Positions 15,940 through 25,246 of a stretch of DNA of 64,000 bases are shown here, piece by piece. The notes below the pieces were generated by a model, which saw only the letters and a program-made list of their open reading frames with translations, was not told the origin of the DNA and made no database searches. The first letter of the stretch is position 1. The number at the start of each line of letters is the position of its first letter. The DNA comes from Streptomyces pseudovenezuelae (GTDB taxonomy: Bacteria > Actinomycetota > Actinomycetes > Streptomycetales > Streptomycetaceae), in assembly GCF_001513955.1 (NCBI RefSeq), contig NZ_KQ948144.1:440853-504852 (forward strand), given 5' to 3'. The translations under genes and the position numbers were made by a program.

Positions 15940-18900
15940 TTACGGCGTGACCTTCTCGATCTTCACGTTGCCGACGCCCGCGACCGTGCCGCGCGCGTTG
16001 ACGAGGCTGACCTGGCCGAAGAACTCACGGCCCGCCGGGGCGGCCGCCAGGGCGGTGACGCTGCCGGAGACGGTCGTCGAGGCGCCCGTGACGAGCTTCA
16101 CCGGCGCGTCGGAGACGGTGACGGTGCCCAGGGTGCTGGAGAAGAACACGTCCTGGTAGTCGTACGCCGTGGAACCGGTCGGGACCGAGTAGCCGACGAC
16201 CTCGATGGTGTACGTGCCGGCGGCGGGCGAGGCGACCGACACGGCCTCCTCCGAGTCACCGTCGGCGGACGAGCCGACCGAGGTGCCGGCCGCGTTGTAG
16301 ACCGTGAGGTCCAGGTCCGCGGAGGGGTCGGAGACGTTGCCGATCGCGACGTCCAGCGACTTGGCGCCCGCGGGCACCTCGACCGTGGTGGTCTGGGTGG
16401 CGCCCTCGGTGATGGTCGGGCGGGCCGTCTTGGACGAGCCGAGCGGGCCGCCGGCCAGCTTGCCGTCGATCGCGGCGAGGGTGTTGGTCACCTTCCAGGA
16501 GGCGGTGGCCGGGGTGCCGACCTTGGCCTCGGGGACGGTCACGGTCTCCGGGTCGAAGACCGCGCCGTAGACGGCGACGTCCAGCTTGTACGGGTTGTCG
16601 AGCAGCGGCGAGGTGCGGCGCGACTCGACCTCGATCTCCCAGACACCCGCCTGCGGGTCGGCGTAGGAACGGGCGTCGGGCTTGCAGCCGTTGCCGTCGA
16701 GGTAGTTGTTGTAGCAGTACGGGGTGCCGGTGTTGTCGACCGGGACGCCGTAGGGGTGGATGGCGATGAAGCGGGTCTGGCTCTTGTCCTTGAGCCCGCC
16801 GATCGCGACCTCCAGCGACTTGGCGCCCGCGGGCACGGTCACGAAGTACGACTGGGTGCTGTTGCGCTGCACGGTGTTCGAGGCGGTGTAGGTGTACTTC
16901 ACCGGCGCCGAGACGACGACCGTGGTCAGGATCTGCTGGTCGACGCCCTCGGTCCGCGGGTCGTCGACGGCCAGGATCGCGCTCTTGAGGCCCGCGGACT
17001 TCGGCTGGGCCTGGACCTTGACGGTCACCGGCTGGTTCAGCGGGAGGCTGATGTCGTCCTTGCCGAGGATCCGGAAGCTGTGCCCCGCGTTGTTCTCGAA
17101 GGACAGCTCGTGGCGGAGCGCCTTGTCCGCGCCGGACGTACGGGTGATGGTGACGTCGTACGTCTTCTTCTGGCCGGCCTTCAGGCCGCCCTCGCGGTCG
17201 TAGAGACCGGTGCCGAAGCCCGGGGTCTTCAGGAGCTGGTCGATCGCGGTGTCGACCGGGGCCTTGACGGTGTAGTCGTGGGCGGTGGCGCCGTCCTTGA
17301 TGGAGTCCCAGGCGTCCACGATGTCGATGAGGCCCGCGCCCTCCTCGTACGCCTGCACACCCTTGATGTGCTCGGCGGTGGAGGTCAGGGCGGTGCGCAG
17401 GGTGGCCGGCGTCAGCGCGAGGTGCTTCTGCTTGGCGGCCGAGATGAGCAGCGCCGAGGCGCCCGCGGCCTGCGGGGAGGCCATCGAGGTGCCCTGGAGC
17501 ATCGAGTAGCCGGCCGGCAGCGTGTAGCCCGACTCGGCGACCGGGGAGCCCGGCAGCCAGGTCTGCGTGGTGTTGATGGCCGCGCCCGGGGCGGTCAGGG
17601 TCGGCGTGAAGCCGCCGTCCTCACGCGGACCGCGCGAGGAGAACGGCATCATCGCGTACTTCTTCTCCACGGCCGAGCCGTAGTTGGCGGCCCAGGTCTC
17701 CTTGGAGATGGCCGCGCCGACCGAGATGACCTTGTCGGCCAGGCCGGGGTCGCCGATGGTGTTCGCGCCGGGGCCGGAGTTGCCCGCGGAGATCACCAGC
17801 TGGACGCCGTAGGTGTCGATGAGGCGCGTGTAGAGCTCGGAGCGCGCGTTGTTGCCGTCGTTGAGCGCAGGCAGGCCGCCGATCGACATGTTGACGATGT
17901 CGACCCCGCGGTTGACGACGAGGTCGATCATGCCCTCGGTCAGCGCCACGTTGGTGCAGCCGCCGGTCCAGGTGCAGGCACGGGAGGAGACGATCTTCGC
18001 GCCCGGGGCCGCGCCGTTCATCTTGCCGCCGAACAGGCCGTTGGCGGCGGTGATGCCGGCGACGTGGGTGCCGTGCTCGGACTCGATGACGCCGATGTTG
18101 ACGTAGTCGGCCTTGCTGCCCGCGGCGTCGTAGACGACGTCCTTGCGGATCTCGACGACGAACGGCTGGCGCTCGGCGACGTCGGTCGACGGGTCGTCGG
18201 TACCGAAGTACCCGACCTGGTAGCCGTCCTTGTACGGCTTCATCGGCGCGTCGTCGGAGAAGTCGTTGTTGTTGTTCAGGTCGACCCGGACGGTCCCGGC
18301 GGCCGCGTCGTACAGCACGCCCCAGACGTCGGTGGTGTCGCCGTCGCGGTTGGCGTCGCCCTTGGCGTCACCGCCGGCCGTGGCCGACTCGCGGAACAGG
18401 TTGAACTGGTAGGAGCCCGCCGGGGCCTTCCAGGTGGCGCCCGCGATGGTGAAGGTCGGGCCGCTGACGGGGTTGTTCATCCGCCGCCAGGTGGCGTCGC
18501 CGTCGGAGACCGGGTCGGTCGAGGTCACCCAGTCGACGATCTTCCGCTCACCGGTGGTGGTCTTCTGCAGGGCCGGGTGGCCCAGGTCCACACCCGAGTC
18601 CAGGATGCCGATGGTGACACCGCGGCCGTCCGCCTTCGGGTGCTCCTGCACGAAGTCGACGGCGCCCGTCTCGAAGGACGGGTTGTACGGGTTCTCGGCG
18701 GGGGTCTTCGCGCTGGGGGCCGGGTAGGTCTTCGCGGCCTTGTGCGCGGCGCCCTTGGCGGTGTCGGCGCTCGGCGTCGGGTCGTCCAGCGGGATGTCCT
18801 GCTTGACGTCGATGCCGTGCACGGAGGAGAGCTTCGCGGCGGCGGCGATGGCCGAGTCCGCCTTCGCGGTGGGGACGGTGGCCCGGACGTAACCGAGCTT

Positions 18901-19233
18901 GTCGTAGGTGAGGCCCACCAGGCCGCCCTTGACCGCGTCCAGCTCCTCGGCGACCTGCTCGGTCTTCCCGGGGGCGGTGGCGACCATCAGCGTGATGTTC
19001 TTGGCGCCGTCGGCCTTGGCCTCGGCGAGCGCGTCGGCGTCGTCCGAACCGAGCTTCTGGTCGGCGGACTTCAGGCCCGGGTCCGACGCCGCGGGGGTGG
19101 TGCCCGCCTCGGCGGAGAAGGCCATGGGTATCGGCCCCGCCGCGGAGAGCGCGGCGACCAGTCCCGCGGCGGCCGCTATGCGGGCCACACGTCTCGCGCC
19201 CGATATCGGAGCGTGCTGGGGGGTGAGGGTCAT
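15940..19233 (-). CDS. Secreted subtilisin-family (S8) serine protease
   Basis: A 1097-residue exoprotease. The N-terminus is a twin-arginine-poor Sec-type signal with a hydrophobic core (IAAAAGLVAALSAAG) and likely cleavage after AFSA. A propeptide of about 150 residues follows. The catalytic triad is D212 (GILDSGVD), H387 (SEHGTHVAGI) and S583 (GTSMASPQAAG), with the oxyanion Asn in SAGNSGPG. The C-terminal about 450 residues form beta-rich repeats similar to bacterial pre-peptidase domains, with two SLxVAIGxxxDxS units. The start ATG 19233 is chosen for AAGGG at proper spacing; earlier in-frame codons lack one. Its promoter lies in the comparatively AT-rich 242 bp upstream. Confidence 0.94.
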   Translation of the reverse strand: MTLTPQHAPISGARRVARIAAAAGLVAALSAAGPIPMAFSAEAGTTPAASDPGLKSADQKLGSDDADALAEAKADGAKNITLMVATAPGKTEQVAEELDAVKGGLVGLTYDKLGYVRATVPTAKADSAIAAAAKLSSVHGIDVKQDIPLDDPTPSADTAKGAAHKAAKTYPAPSAKTPAENPYNPSFETGAVDFVQEHPKADGRGVTIGILDSGVDLGHPALQKTTTGERKIVDWVTSTDPVSDGDATWRRMNNPVSGPTFTIAGATWKAPAGSYQFNLFRESATAGGDAKGDANRDGDTTDVWGVLYDAAAGTVRVDLNNNNDFSDDAPMKPYKDGYQVGYFGTDDPSTDVAERQPFVVEIRKDVVYDAAGSKADYVNIGVIESEHGTHVAGITAANGLFGGKMNGAAPGAKIVSSRACTWTGGCTNVALTEGMIDLVVNRGVDIVNMSIGGLPALNDGNNARSELYTRLIDTYGVQLVISAGNSGPGANTIGDPGLADKVISVGAAISKETWAANYGSAVEKKYAMMPFSSRGPREDGGFTPTLTAPGAAINTTQTWLPGSPVAESGYTLPAGYSMLQGTSMASPQAAGASALLISAAKQKHLALTPATLRTALTSTAEHIKGVQAYEEGAGLIDIVDAWDSIKDGATAHDYTVKAPVDTAIDQLLKTPGFGTGLYDREGGLKAGQKKTYDVTITRTSGADKALRHELSFENNAGHSFRILGKDDISLPLNQPVTVKVQAQPKSAGLKSAILAVDDPRTEGVDQQILTTVVVSAPVKYTYTASNTVQRNSTQSYFVTVPAGAKSLEVAIGGLKDKSQTRFIAIHPYGVPVDNTGTPYCYNNYLDGNGCKPDARSYADPQAGVWEIEVESRRTSPLLDNPYKLDVAVYGAVFDPETVTVPEAKVGTPATASWKVTNTLAAIDGKLAGGPLGSSKTARPTITEGATQTTTVEVPAGAKSLDVAIGNVSDPSADLDLTVYNAAGTSVGSSADGDSEEAVSVASPAAGTYTIEVVGYSVPTGSTAYDYQDVFFSSTLGTVTVSDAPVKLVTGASTTVSGSVTALAAAPAGREFFGQVSLVNARGTVAGVGNVKIEKVTP

Positions 19234-19475
19234 CGGCATCCCTTGTAGGTAAAGGAACGAGCGGGTGTGTGACCGGGTCCGATCGGACCTGGCCACGGTG
19301 ATCCGGAAGAAGACCCCGGATGACCGCACAGCTTTACGTATGGGAGGGATGTTTAGGGAGAGTTGACCGAATCGATATGGGTGTATGGGGAAAACCCGCG
19401 ATGGCCTTTAGGGGCATTGGTGAAGGTGCGTGCGAAAGCGGGCAATCCGGCCTACGACCCCTTGGGGTGGCCTTT

Positions 19476-20018
19476 TCAGGCGTCCTTGGTGCGCGCGTAA
19501 TGCCGGGACGCCTTCGCGCGGTTGCCGCAGGTCGCCATGGAGCACCAGCGCCGGGTGCCGTTCCTCGACGTGTCGAGGAAGTGGAGCACGCACGACTCGT
19601 GGGCGCATGACCGGATCCGGTCCGGCGCGGTGCTGAGCAACTCCAGGTAGTTGCGGGCGGCGAGCCAGGCGGGGCCCCAGTCGGGGTTGCTCAACTCGGG
19701 TCGCTCGACCGGGCCCTGGGGGGTGAGTGCGACCCGGACCCGCCCGTGCTCCAGTACCGCGTCGACCTGTGGGGCCCCCTCCTCCAGTGACCCGTCCACC
19801 GCCGTGCGCAGGGCCTCCCTGGCCTGCCGGACGTGCCGCAGCATCGTGTCGTCCGGCGCGTGATCACCGCTCAGGCCGGCCGAGTCGAGCCACACCGCGA
19901 GCCCGTCGACGTCGGCGAGAAGGTCCTGGAGGGTCCCCTCGCTCATCCATCGCGTGTTGAGCAGGTCGAGTGCGAGCGGCTCGCCGGTGAGCGGGCGGGG
20001 GTCGCGGGGGGTGGGCAT
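19476..20018 (-). CDS. CGNR zinc-finger regulator with ABATE-like domain
   Basis: A 180-residue protein. The N-terminal ABATE-like domain begins GEPLALDLLNTRWM. The C-terminal zinc finger has Cys residues in RSCAHESCVLHF and RRWCSMATCGNR, ending with the CGNR signature and KASRHYARTK, a helix-turn-helix-like DNA-binding element. The family acts as regulators that sense small molecules. The start ATG 20018 follows AAGGGAG. It is divergent from a VOC-fold gene across two inverted repeats (20038-20063 and 20078-20105), so it probably controls that operon and itself. Confidence 0.9.
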   Translation of the reverse strand: MPTPRDPRPLTGEPLALDLLNTRWMSEGTLQDLLADVDGLAVWLDSAGLSGDHAPDDTMLRHVRQAREALRTAVDGSLEEGAPQVDAVLEHGRVRVALTPQGPVERPELSNPDWGPAWLAARNYLELLSTAPDRIRSCAHESCVLHFLDTSRNGTRRWCSMATCGNRAKASRHYARTKDA

Positions 20019-20037
20019 GGGGGCTCCCTTCCGTGCT

Positions 20038-20105
20038 AACCGGTCAAGCGTACGTGACTGGTTGCGCTCTTCGCTTCTAACCCTTAAAGTCGATGACAAG
20101 GGTTA
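20038..20105. promoter_or_regulatory. Two operator-like inverted repeats between CGNR and VOC genes
   Basis: AACCGGTCA (20038-20046) and TGACTGGTT (20055-20063) form a 9-8-9 repeat with one mismatch. TAACCCTT (20078-20085) and AAGGGTTA (20098-20105) form a perfect 8-12-8 repeat. A further half-site AACCAGTCA lies near 20114. The block fills the divergent promoter and is probably bound by the CGNR regulator. Confidence 0.75.
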
Positions 20106-20139
20106 CCCATGTGAACCAGTCAAGCTGAAGGGGACAGCC

Positions 20140-20583
20140 GTGACCTTGCGCACCGGCCATATCGGCCTGAACGTCACCGACCTCGACCGTTCGCTCGCCT
20201 TCTACCGGGACGTCCTCGGCTTCGTGCCCCTCGCCGAGGGCAAGGAGGAAGGCCGCCGGTACGCCTTCCTGGGGGACGGCGAGACCCTCGTGCTCACCCT
20301 GTGGCAGCAGGCGGAGCAGCCGTACGGACCCGACCGCGCGGGCCTGCACCACCTTGCCCTGGAGGCGGACTCGATCGACCGGGTCAGGCAGTACGAGGAG
20401 GCGCTGCGGGCGTACGGCGCGGACTTCGCCCACGAGGGCGTGGTCGCCCACCGCGAGGGCGCGGGGTCGGGCGGCATCTTCTTCCACGACCCCGACGGCA
20501 CCCGTCTGGAGATCTCGGTGCCGAGCGGCGCACAGGGCGCGCCGGCCCCCTCCGGCACGGCCCCGACCTGCGGGTTCTTCTAG
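20140..20583 (+). CDS. VOC-family (glyoxalase/dioxygenase fold) protein
   Basis: A 147-residue protein with two beta-alpha-beta-beta-beta modules: TGHIGLNVTDLDRSLAFYRDVLGF at the start and AGLHHLALEADSIDRV in the middle, then FFHDPDGTRLEISVP with the metal-binding Glu. His8, His near residue 70 and the last Glu would bind a divalent metal. Members include glyoxalases, antibiotic-binding proteins and extradiol dioxygenases; the substrate is unknown. GTG 20140 has GAAGGGG upstream. The next gene starts two bases after its stop, so the two are cotranscribed. Confidence 0.9.
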   Translation: MTLRTGHIGLNVTDLDRSLAFYRDVLGFVPLAEGKEEGRRYAFLGDGETLVLTLWQQAEQPYGPDRAGLHHLALEADSIDRVRQYEEALRAYGADFAHEGVVAHREGAGSGGIFFHDPDGTRLEISVPSGAQGAPAPSGTAPTCGFF

Positions 20584-20585
20584 CC

Positions 20586-21467
20586 ATGGGGGTCTATCAC
20601 GCGGGCTCGCGAGCCGTGCAGGACCGGGTGGGGGTGCGCGAGCAGGCCGATCACGTGGGCCGCTCGGTCGGCCGGGGCATCCGGGACGTCGCCGCGGCCT
20701 TCCTCGAACTCCAGCCGCTGCTGGTGGCCGGCGCCGCGGACCCCTCGACCGGCCGGGTCTGGGCGTCCCCGCTCACCGGGGCGCCGGGCTTCGTGAGGGC
20801 GACGGGCCCGTACCGCGTCTCGGTCGCGGGCGGATGGCTGCCGGCCGACCCTCTGGCGACGGCGTTCACGACTCCCGGCACCCCCGTCGGCACGATCGCC
20901 CTCGACCCCCGCACCCGCCGCCGTATGCGCCTCAACGGCCGACTCGGGCCCACGGCACGGGGGTTCGCGATCGACGCCGACCGTGTCTTCGCGAACTGCC
21001 CGAAGTACCTGCAGCGCAGGGAGTCGTACGAGATCGTCACGGACCGCCGACCGGGCGAGCCCCGGCGCACCGCCGAACTGACCCCGCGGCAGGCCGAGTT
21101 CGTCACCGGGGCCGACACCTTCTTCCTGGCCTCCGTGCACGAGGACGGGGCCGACGTCAGCCACCGGGGCGGCAACCCCGGTTTCGTGCGCGTCGATTCA
21201 CCTGGCGAGCTCAGCTGGCGCGACTACCCGGGCAACTCGATGTTCCTCACCCTCGGCAACCTCGCCGCCGATCCCCGGGCCGGCCTGCTGTTCCTCGACT
21301 GGACGACCGGCACGGCGCTCCAGCTCACCGGCGAGGCGAGCACCGACTTCGGCCCGGAGCGCAGGGTCCGGCTGACCGTCCGCGAGGTGATCGAGACCCC
21401 CGCCGCGCTCCCGCTGCGCTGGTCCGCGCCCGCATACTCACCGGCCAATCCGGACCCGGCGGGCTAA
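20586..21467 (+). CDS. Pyridoxamine 5'-phosphate oxidase-fold flavoprotein
   Basis: A 293-residue protein of the flavin-reductase-like split-barrel group. Conserved elements are a TADTFFLAS-like segment (TGADTFFLASVHEDGADVSHRGG), FVRVDS, the YPGNSMFLTLGNLAADPRAGLLFLDW core and the LQLTGEA strand. An N-terminal half of about 130 residues resembles the extended forms of the family. These proteins bind FMN or F420 and reduce or oxidise small molecules. It is coupled to the VOC gene (2-bp gap) and is followed after 9 bp by the Nudix gene, suggesting a three-gene operon behind the CGNR-controlled promoter. Confidence 0.88.
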   Translation: MGVYHAGSRAVQDRVGVREQADHVGRSVGRGIRDVAAAFLELQPLLVAGAADPSTGRVWASPLTGAPGFVRATGPYRVSVAGGWLPADPLATAFTTPGTPVGTIALDPRTRRRMRLNGRLGPTARGFAIDADRVFANCPKYLQRRESYEIVTDRRPGEPRRTAELTPRQAEFVTGADTFFLASVHEDGADVSHRGGNPGFVRVDSPGELSWRDYPGNSMFLTLGNLAADPRAGLLFLDWTTGTALQLTGEASTDFGPERRVRLTVREVIETPAALPLRWSAPAYSPANPDPAG

Positions 21468-21476
21468 CTTGCCCGT

Positions 21477-21923
21477 ATGCGCAAGAAGTCGAGGGTGGCG
21501 GCCTACGCCGTGTGCGTACGCGACGGACAGCTCCTGCTGGCCCGCTGGATCAACGACGGCCGGCCGGAGTGGACGCTGCCGGGCGGCGGCATGGAGCACG
21601 GCGAGGACCCCCACGACACCGTCCTGCGGGAGGTGACGGAGGAGACGGGGTACCGCGTCGAGGTCACCGGCGTGCTCGGGGTGCGGTCGGTGCGCTTCAC
21701 CACCCGGCACCGCCTCGGGCGCCCGGTCGACCGGCACCATGTGGGACTCATGTACGAGGCCCGCGTCACCGGAGGCGAACTGCGCTTCGAGGTAGGCGGC
21801 TCCACGGACATGGCCGCATGGCACGACCTGGACGCGGTACCCGCGCTGAAACGCACCCCCATGGTCGACTTCGGCCTGAGTCTGTGGCGGGAGCGGCCGG
21901 CGGCCGGACGGCCCGGGGAATAG
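21477..21923 (+). CDS. Nudix hydrolase
   Basis: A 148-residue Nudix protein. The Nudix box reads GGGMEHGEDPHDTVLREVTEETGY (about residues 37-60), with the REVTEE metal-binding core intact. It starts with RVAAYAVCVRDGQLLLARW, the usual first strand. Substrates in this family are nucleoside diphosphate derivatives such as oxidised dNTPs, dinucleotides or nucleotide sugars; no specific signature is seen. It starts 9 bp after the PPOX-fold gene and is likely cotranscribed with it. Confidence 0.92.
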   Translation: MRKKSRVAAYAVCVRDGQLLLARWINDGRPEWTLPGGGMEHGEDPHDTVLREVTEETGYRVEVTGVLGVRSVRFTTRHRLGRPVDRHHVGLMYEARVTGGELRFEVGGSTDMAAWHDLDAVPALKRTPMVDFGLSLWRERPAAGRPGE

Positions 21924-22044
21924 GTGTCGTACCCCGGAAGATGAACACGGAGTGACCGCCCCCGGGCCGTTCGACGAGCGCTCCTGAACGCGCAGGGTGG
22001 GCCAAGATCCACGTACGGTGATCGGCGTTGCGCGTTGCCGTCTC

Positions 22045-22066
22045 GTTCACGCGCAGGTCATTCCCG
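22045..22066 (+). promoter_or_regulatory. Possible PHO box (PhoP site)
   Basis: GTTCACGCGCA and GGTCATTCCCG are two adjacent 11-bp units resembling the Streptomyces PhoP direct repeat (G-G/T-T-C-A-Y-Y-Y-R-G-G type). They lie about 90 bp before the start of a secreted metallophosphoesterase, a plausible phosphate-starvation gene. Confidence 0.5.
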
Positions 22067-22156
22067 GTGCCAAGCATCCAGAGCGAGCGGGTTGTTCGCG
22101 AACGCGATCACCCCGCGACCACTGCCGACGCAGTTCGCACTCGGGGAGATCGCGCC

Positions 22157-23923
22157 ATGTCGCGCACACGCTCTGTCGCCAGCACCACGCTGGGGGTCCA
22201 CCGCCGCACCGTCCTCGCCGCCGCCGGCGCGGCCGCCGTCTCCGCGGGCGTCGGCTACGCCCTGCGGCCCACCGACAGCCAGGCCGCCACGACCACCGGG
22301 GCCGCCGAGGCACCCGTGGCCCAGACCGTCCACAAGGCCGCCGCCCCGGCCGAGGCCCCCCTCGCCCCCTACACCCGCGGCACCACCGTCGCCTCCGTCG
22401 CCGCCCCGCGCACCAGCTCCGGCTACCGGCGCCTCGGCGACGGGGCCGGCTGGAGCCGCAAGGTGCGCTCCGAGCTGGCCGCCCCGAAGACCGGGCGGGC
22501 CGGCCGCCGTACGACACTCGCCGCGTTCGTGCAGCTCACCGACCTGCACCTGATGGACAGCCAGCACCCGCTGCGCCTGGAGTACCTGCGCTCGACCGAC
22601 GCGCACGCCTGGCGGCCCCAGGAGGCACTGACCGTGCCGGGCGCGATCTCGCTCGTCGAGCGGATCAACGCGCTGCGGGGCGCCCCCGCCACCGGTGCCC
22701 CGCTCCAGTTCGCCATGACGACCGGCGACAACACGGACAACAACTCGCGCACCGAGCTCGACTGGTTCCTGACCGTCATGAGTGGCGGCCGGATCACCCC
22801 CAACTCCGGGGACCCGCGCCACTACGAGGGCGTCCAGAACAGCGGCCTCAAGCAGTACTGGCAGCCCGACTCCGCCACCCGCGACGCCGACAAGCAGCTC
22901 GGCTTCCCGCACCTGCACGGCTATCTCGCCGCCGCCATACGCCAGTTGAACAGCCCCGGCCTCACCATCCCCTGGTACTCCACGGTCGGCAACCACGACA
23001 GCCTGCCGCTCGGCTGCTACGGCCACGGCGACTCCTGGCTCGCCGAGTACGCCGTCGGCGGCAAGAAGCTGATGTCGCTGCCCGCGTCCGAGTCGAAGAA
23101 GCTCCAGGACATGATCCGCAAGGCCTCCGACCCCCAGGGCCACGCCTTCCGCGACCTGCTCAAGGCACACGCCCGCAGCATGCGCTCGGTCACCCCCTAC
23201 GAGCGGCGCGCCCCCTACACCGCCCGCGACTACCTCACGGCCCACCTCGACCCCGCGCACCGGGGCGTGGGCCCGGTCGGGCACGGCTACTCCACCGCCA
23301 ACCTGGACGCGGGCACCCAGTACTACAGCTTCCGCATCGCCGACGACGTCATCGGCATCAGCCTCGACACCACGGACCCGGGCGGCCACTACCAGGGCTC
23401 CATAGGCGCCCAGCAGCTGCGCTGGCTGGACCGGACGCTGCGGGAGAACAAGGACTCCTTCGCCGTCGTCTTCAGCCACCACACCAGCGACTCGATGGAC
23501 AACACCCGCCCCGACCCGGCCCACCCGGGCGACCGGCGGCACAACGGCCAGGAGGTCGTCGCCCTCCTCGCGAGCCACAGCAACGTCCTCGCCTGGGTCA
23601 ACGGTCACGTCCACCGCAATGTGATCACCGCCCACTCGGCGCCCGACGGCCGTTCCTTCTGGGAGATCTCCACCGCCTCCCACATCGACTTCCCGCACCT
23701 CGCCCGGGTCATCGAGCTGGCCGACAACAAGGACGGCACGATCTCGATCTTCACCACCCTGATCGAGTCCGCGGCCCCCCACCGCACCGACTTCACCGAC
23801 CTCTCCCAGACCGGCCTCGCGGCCCTCTACCGCGAACTGGCCTACAACGCCCCCGGGGCGAGCGACAAGCTCGGCGGCGCCTCGCGGGACCGGAACACGG
23901 AGCTGGTGCTGAAGAAAGGCTGA
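22157..23923 (+). CDS. Secreted calcineurin-like metallophosphoesterase (TIGR03767-type)
   Basis: A 588-residue exported phosphoesterase. Residues 1-45 form a Tat-like signal: VHRRTVLAAAGAAAVSAGVGY with the Arg pair. The metal-binding motifs are QLTDLHLMDSQHPL, TGDNTDNN, VGNHDSL, FSHHTSDSM and NGHVHRN, all with intact Asp/His/Asn ligands. The overall pattern matches the actinobacterial TIGR03767 group. It probably releases phosphate from organic phosphates outside the cell, consistent with the possible PHO box upstream. ATG 22157 is chosen because GGGGAGA precedes it and the signal starts there; in-frame upstream codons give no signal peptide. Confidence 0.9.
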   Translation: MSRTRSVASTTLGVHRRTVLAAAGAAAVSAGVGYALRPTDSQAATTTGAAEAPVAQTVHKAAAPAEAPLAPYTRGTTVASVAAPRTSSGYRRLGDGAGWSRKVRSELAAPKTGRAGRRTTLAAFVQLTDLHLMDSQHPLRLEYLRSTDAHAWRPQEALTVPGAISLVERINALRGAPATGAPLQFAMTTGDNTDNNSRTELDWFLTVMSGGRITPNSGDPRHYEGVQNSGLKQYWQPDSATRDADKQLGFPHLHGYLAAAIRQLNSPGLTIPWYSTVGNHDSLPLGCYGHGDSWLAEYAVGGKKLMSLPASESKKLQDMIRKASDPQGHAFRDLLKAHARSMRSVTPYERRAPYTARDYLTAHLDPAHRGVGPVGHGYSTANLDAGTQYYSFRIADDVIGISLDTTDPGGHYQGSIGAQQLRWLDRTLRENKDSFAVVFSHHTSDSMDNTRPDPAHPGDRRHNGQEVVALLASHSNVLAWVNGHVHRNVITAHSAPDGRSFWEISTASHIDFPHLARVIELADNKDGTISIFTTLIESAAPHRTDFTDLSQTGLAALYRELAYNAPGASDKLGGASRDRNTELVLKKG

Positions 23924-24021
23924 AACCGGCCCAACCCCTTGATCCACCTCAACCTTCGCCGCCCCGGGTGAGTCTCTCCCGCCGATCACGCTCGCCGAGC
24001 GTGCCGGAACAGGGGGAAGAC

Positions 24022-25158
24022 ATGACCGTACGTACGACGGTGGTGGTCGGGGCGGCTGCCGTGGCACTCACGACCGGCCTCGCCGCCCCCGCGATGGCGG
24101 CCGGGTCCGACCGTCACGAGGCCACCCGGCAGGCCGTCCGCGCCGCGGTGGAGGACGGTGTGCCCGGGGTGACGCTCACCGCGAGGGACGGCCGCGGCAC
24201 CTGGTCGACCACCGCCGGGGTCGGCAACCTGAGGACGCACGCGCCGCGCGCGGCAGACGACCGGTACCGCGTCGGCAGCATCACCAAGACGTTCGTCGCC
24301 ACCGTGCTGCTCCAACTGGAGGCGGAGGGACGGCTGTCGCTCGACGACACGGTGGACAAGTGGCTGCCCGGCGTGGTGCACGGCAACGGCCACGACGGCA
24401 GCCGGATCACCGTCCGGCAGCTCCTCAACCACACCAGCGGGATCTTCAACTACACCGCCGACGAGACCTTCGCACGCACCTACTTCCTCAAGGACGGCTT
24501 CTTCGAGCACCGCTACGACACCCAGAGCCCCGAGCAGCTCGTCGCCACCGCCATGGCCCACAAGCCGGACTTCGCGCCCGGCACCTCCTGGAACTACTCC
24601 AACACCAACTACGTCGTGGCCGGCATGCTGATCCAGAAGGTCACCGGCCGGACCTACGGCGAGGAGATCCGGCACCGTGTCATCGAGCCGCTGAAACTGA
24701 CCGCCACCTCGGTCCCGGGCACCCGCGTCACCGTGCCCCGGCCCAGCAGCCGGGCCTACTCCAAGCTCGCGGAGACGGCGACGGGACCGACGTACGACGT
24801 CACCCGGCTGAACCCCTCCCTCGCCTCCTCGGCGGGCGAGATGATCTCCGACTCGGCCGATCTGAACCGCTTCTACTCGGCCCTGCTGAAGGGCCGGCTG
24901 CTCCCGCCGAAGCAGCTCAAGGAGATGAAGACGACGGTGGCCGTCGAGGGCCTCCCGAACGCCGGATACGGCCTCGCCCTGATGGACCGCGAGCTGAGCT
25001 GCGGAGTGCATGTGTGGGGCCACGACGGAGGCATCCACGGCTCCTCCTCCGTGGCCGTGACCACGGCCGACGGCCGGCACTCCCTCGCCTTCAACTTCAA
25101 CGGCGACTGGTCGGGGAACAGCGACGCGGTGGTCGAGGCGGAGTTCTGCGGCGCGTAG
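24022..25158 (+). CDS. Secreted beta-lactamase/DD-peptidase-fold serine hydrolase
   Basis: A 378-residue exported class C beta-lactamase-like protein. The signal peptide runs to about residue 27 (VVVGAAAVALTTGLAAPAMAA). Catalytic elements are S86-x-x-K89 in VGSITKTF, Y192-S-N in WNYSNTNY, and H334-D-G-G in WGHDGGIHG, the set typical of Streptomyces R61-type D-alanyl-D-alanine carboxypeptidases. It may trim cell-wall peptides or be an esterase of this fold. ATG 24022 follows GGGGGAAG. It ends in a strong bidirectional hairpin. Confidence 0.92.
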   Translation: MTVRTTVVVGAAAVALTTGLAAPAMAAGSDRHEATRQAVRAAVEDGVPGVTLTARDGRGTWSTTAGVGNLRTHAPRAADDRYRVGSITKTFVATVLLQLEAEGRLSLDDTVDKWLPGVVHGNGHDGSRITVRQLLNHTSGIFNYTADETFARTYFLKDGFFEHRYDTQSPEQLVATAMAHKPDFAPGTSWNYSNTNYVVAGMLIQKVTGRTYGEEIRHRVIEPLKLTATSVPGTRVTVPRPSSRAYSKLAETATGPTYDVTRLNPSLASSAGEMISDSADLNRFYSALLKGRLLPPKQLKEMKTTVAVEGLPNAGYGLALMDRELSCGVHVWGHDGGIHGSSSVAVTTADGRHSLAFNFNGDWSGNSDAVVEAEFCGA

Positions 25159-25180
25159 TCACGCCGCGGCCGCACACGAC

Positions 25181-25217
25181 GAGGAGGGGCCCCGGCTCAG
25201 TGCCGTGGCCCCTCCTC
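25181..25217. terminator. Bidirectional hairpin terminator
   Basis: GAGGAGGGGCC and GGCCCCTCCTC pair across about 15 nt between two convergent genes. Confidence 0.8.
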
Positions 25218-25246
25218 TCCCCTCCTGGTCCCGCCCCGGTCCGTCA

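Noticed and set aside
15937..19248. A plus-strand frame of about 1100 codons opposite the subtilisin
   Set aside because: Antisense shadow of a protease with a full catalytic triad and signal peptide; the frame has no recognisable motif and no start site with a ribosome binding site.
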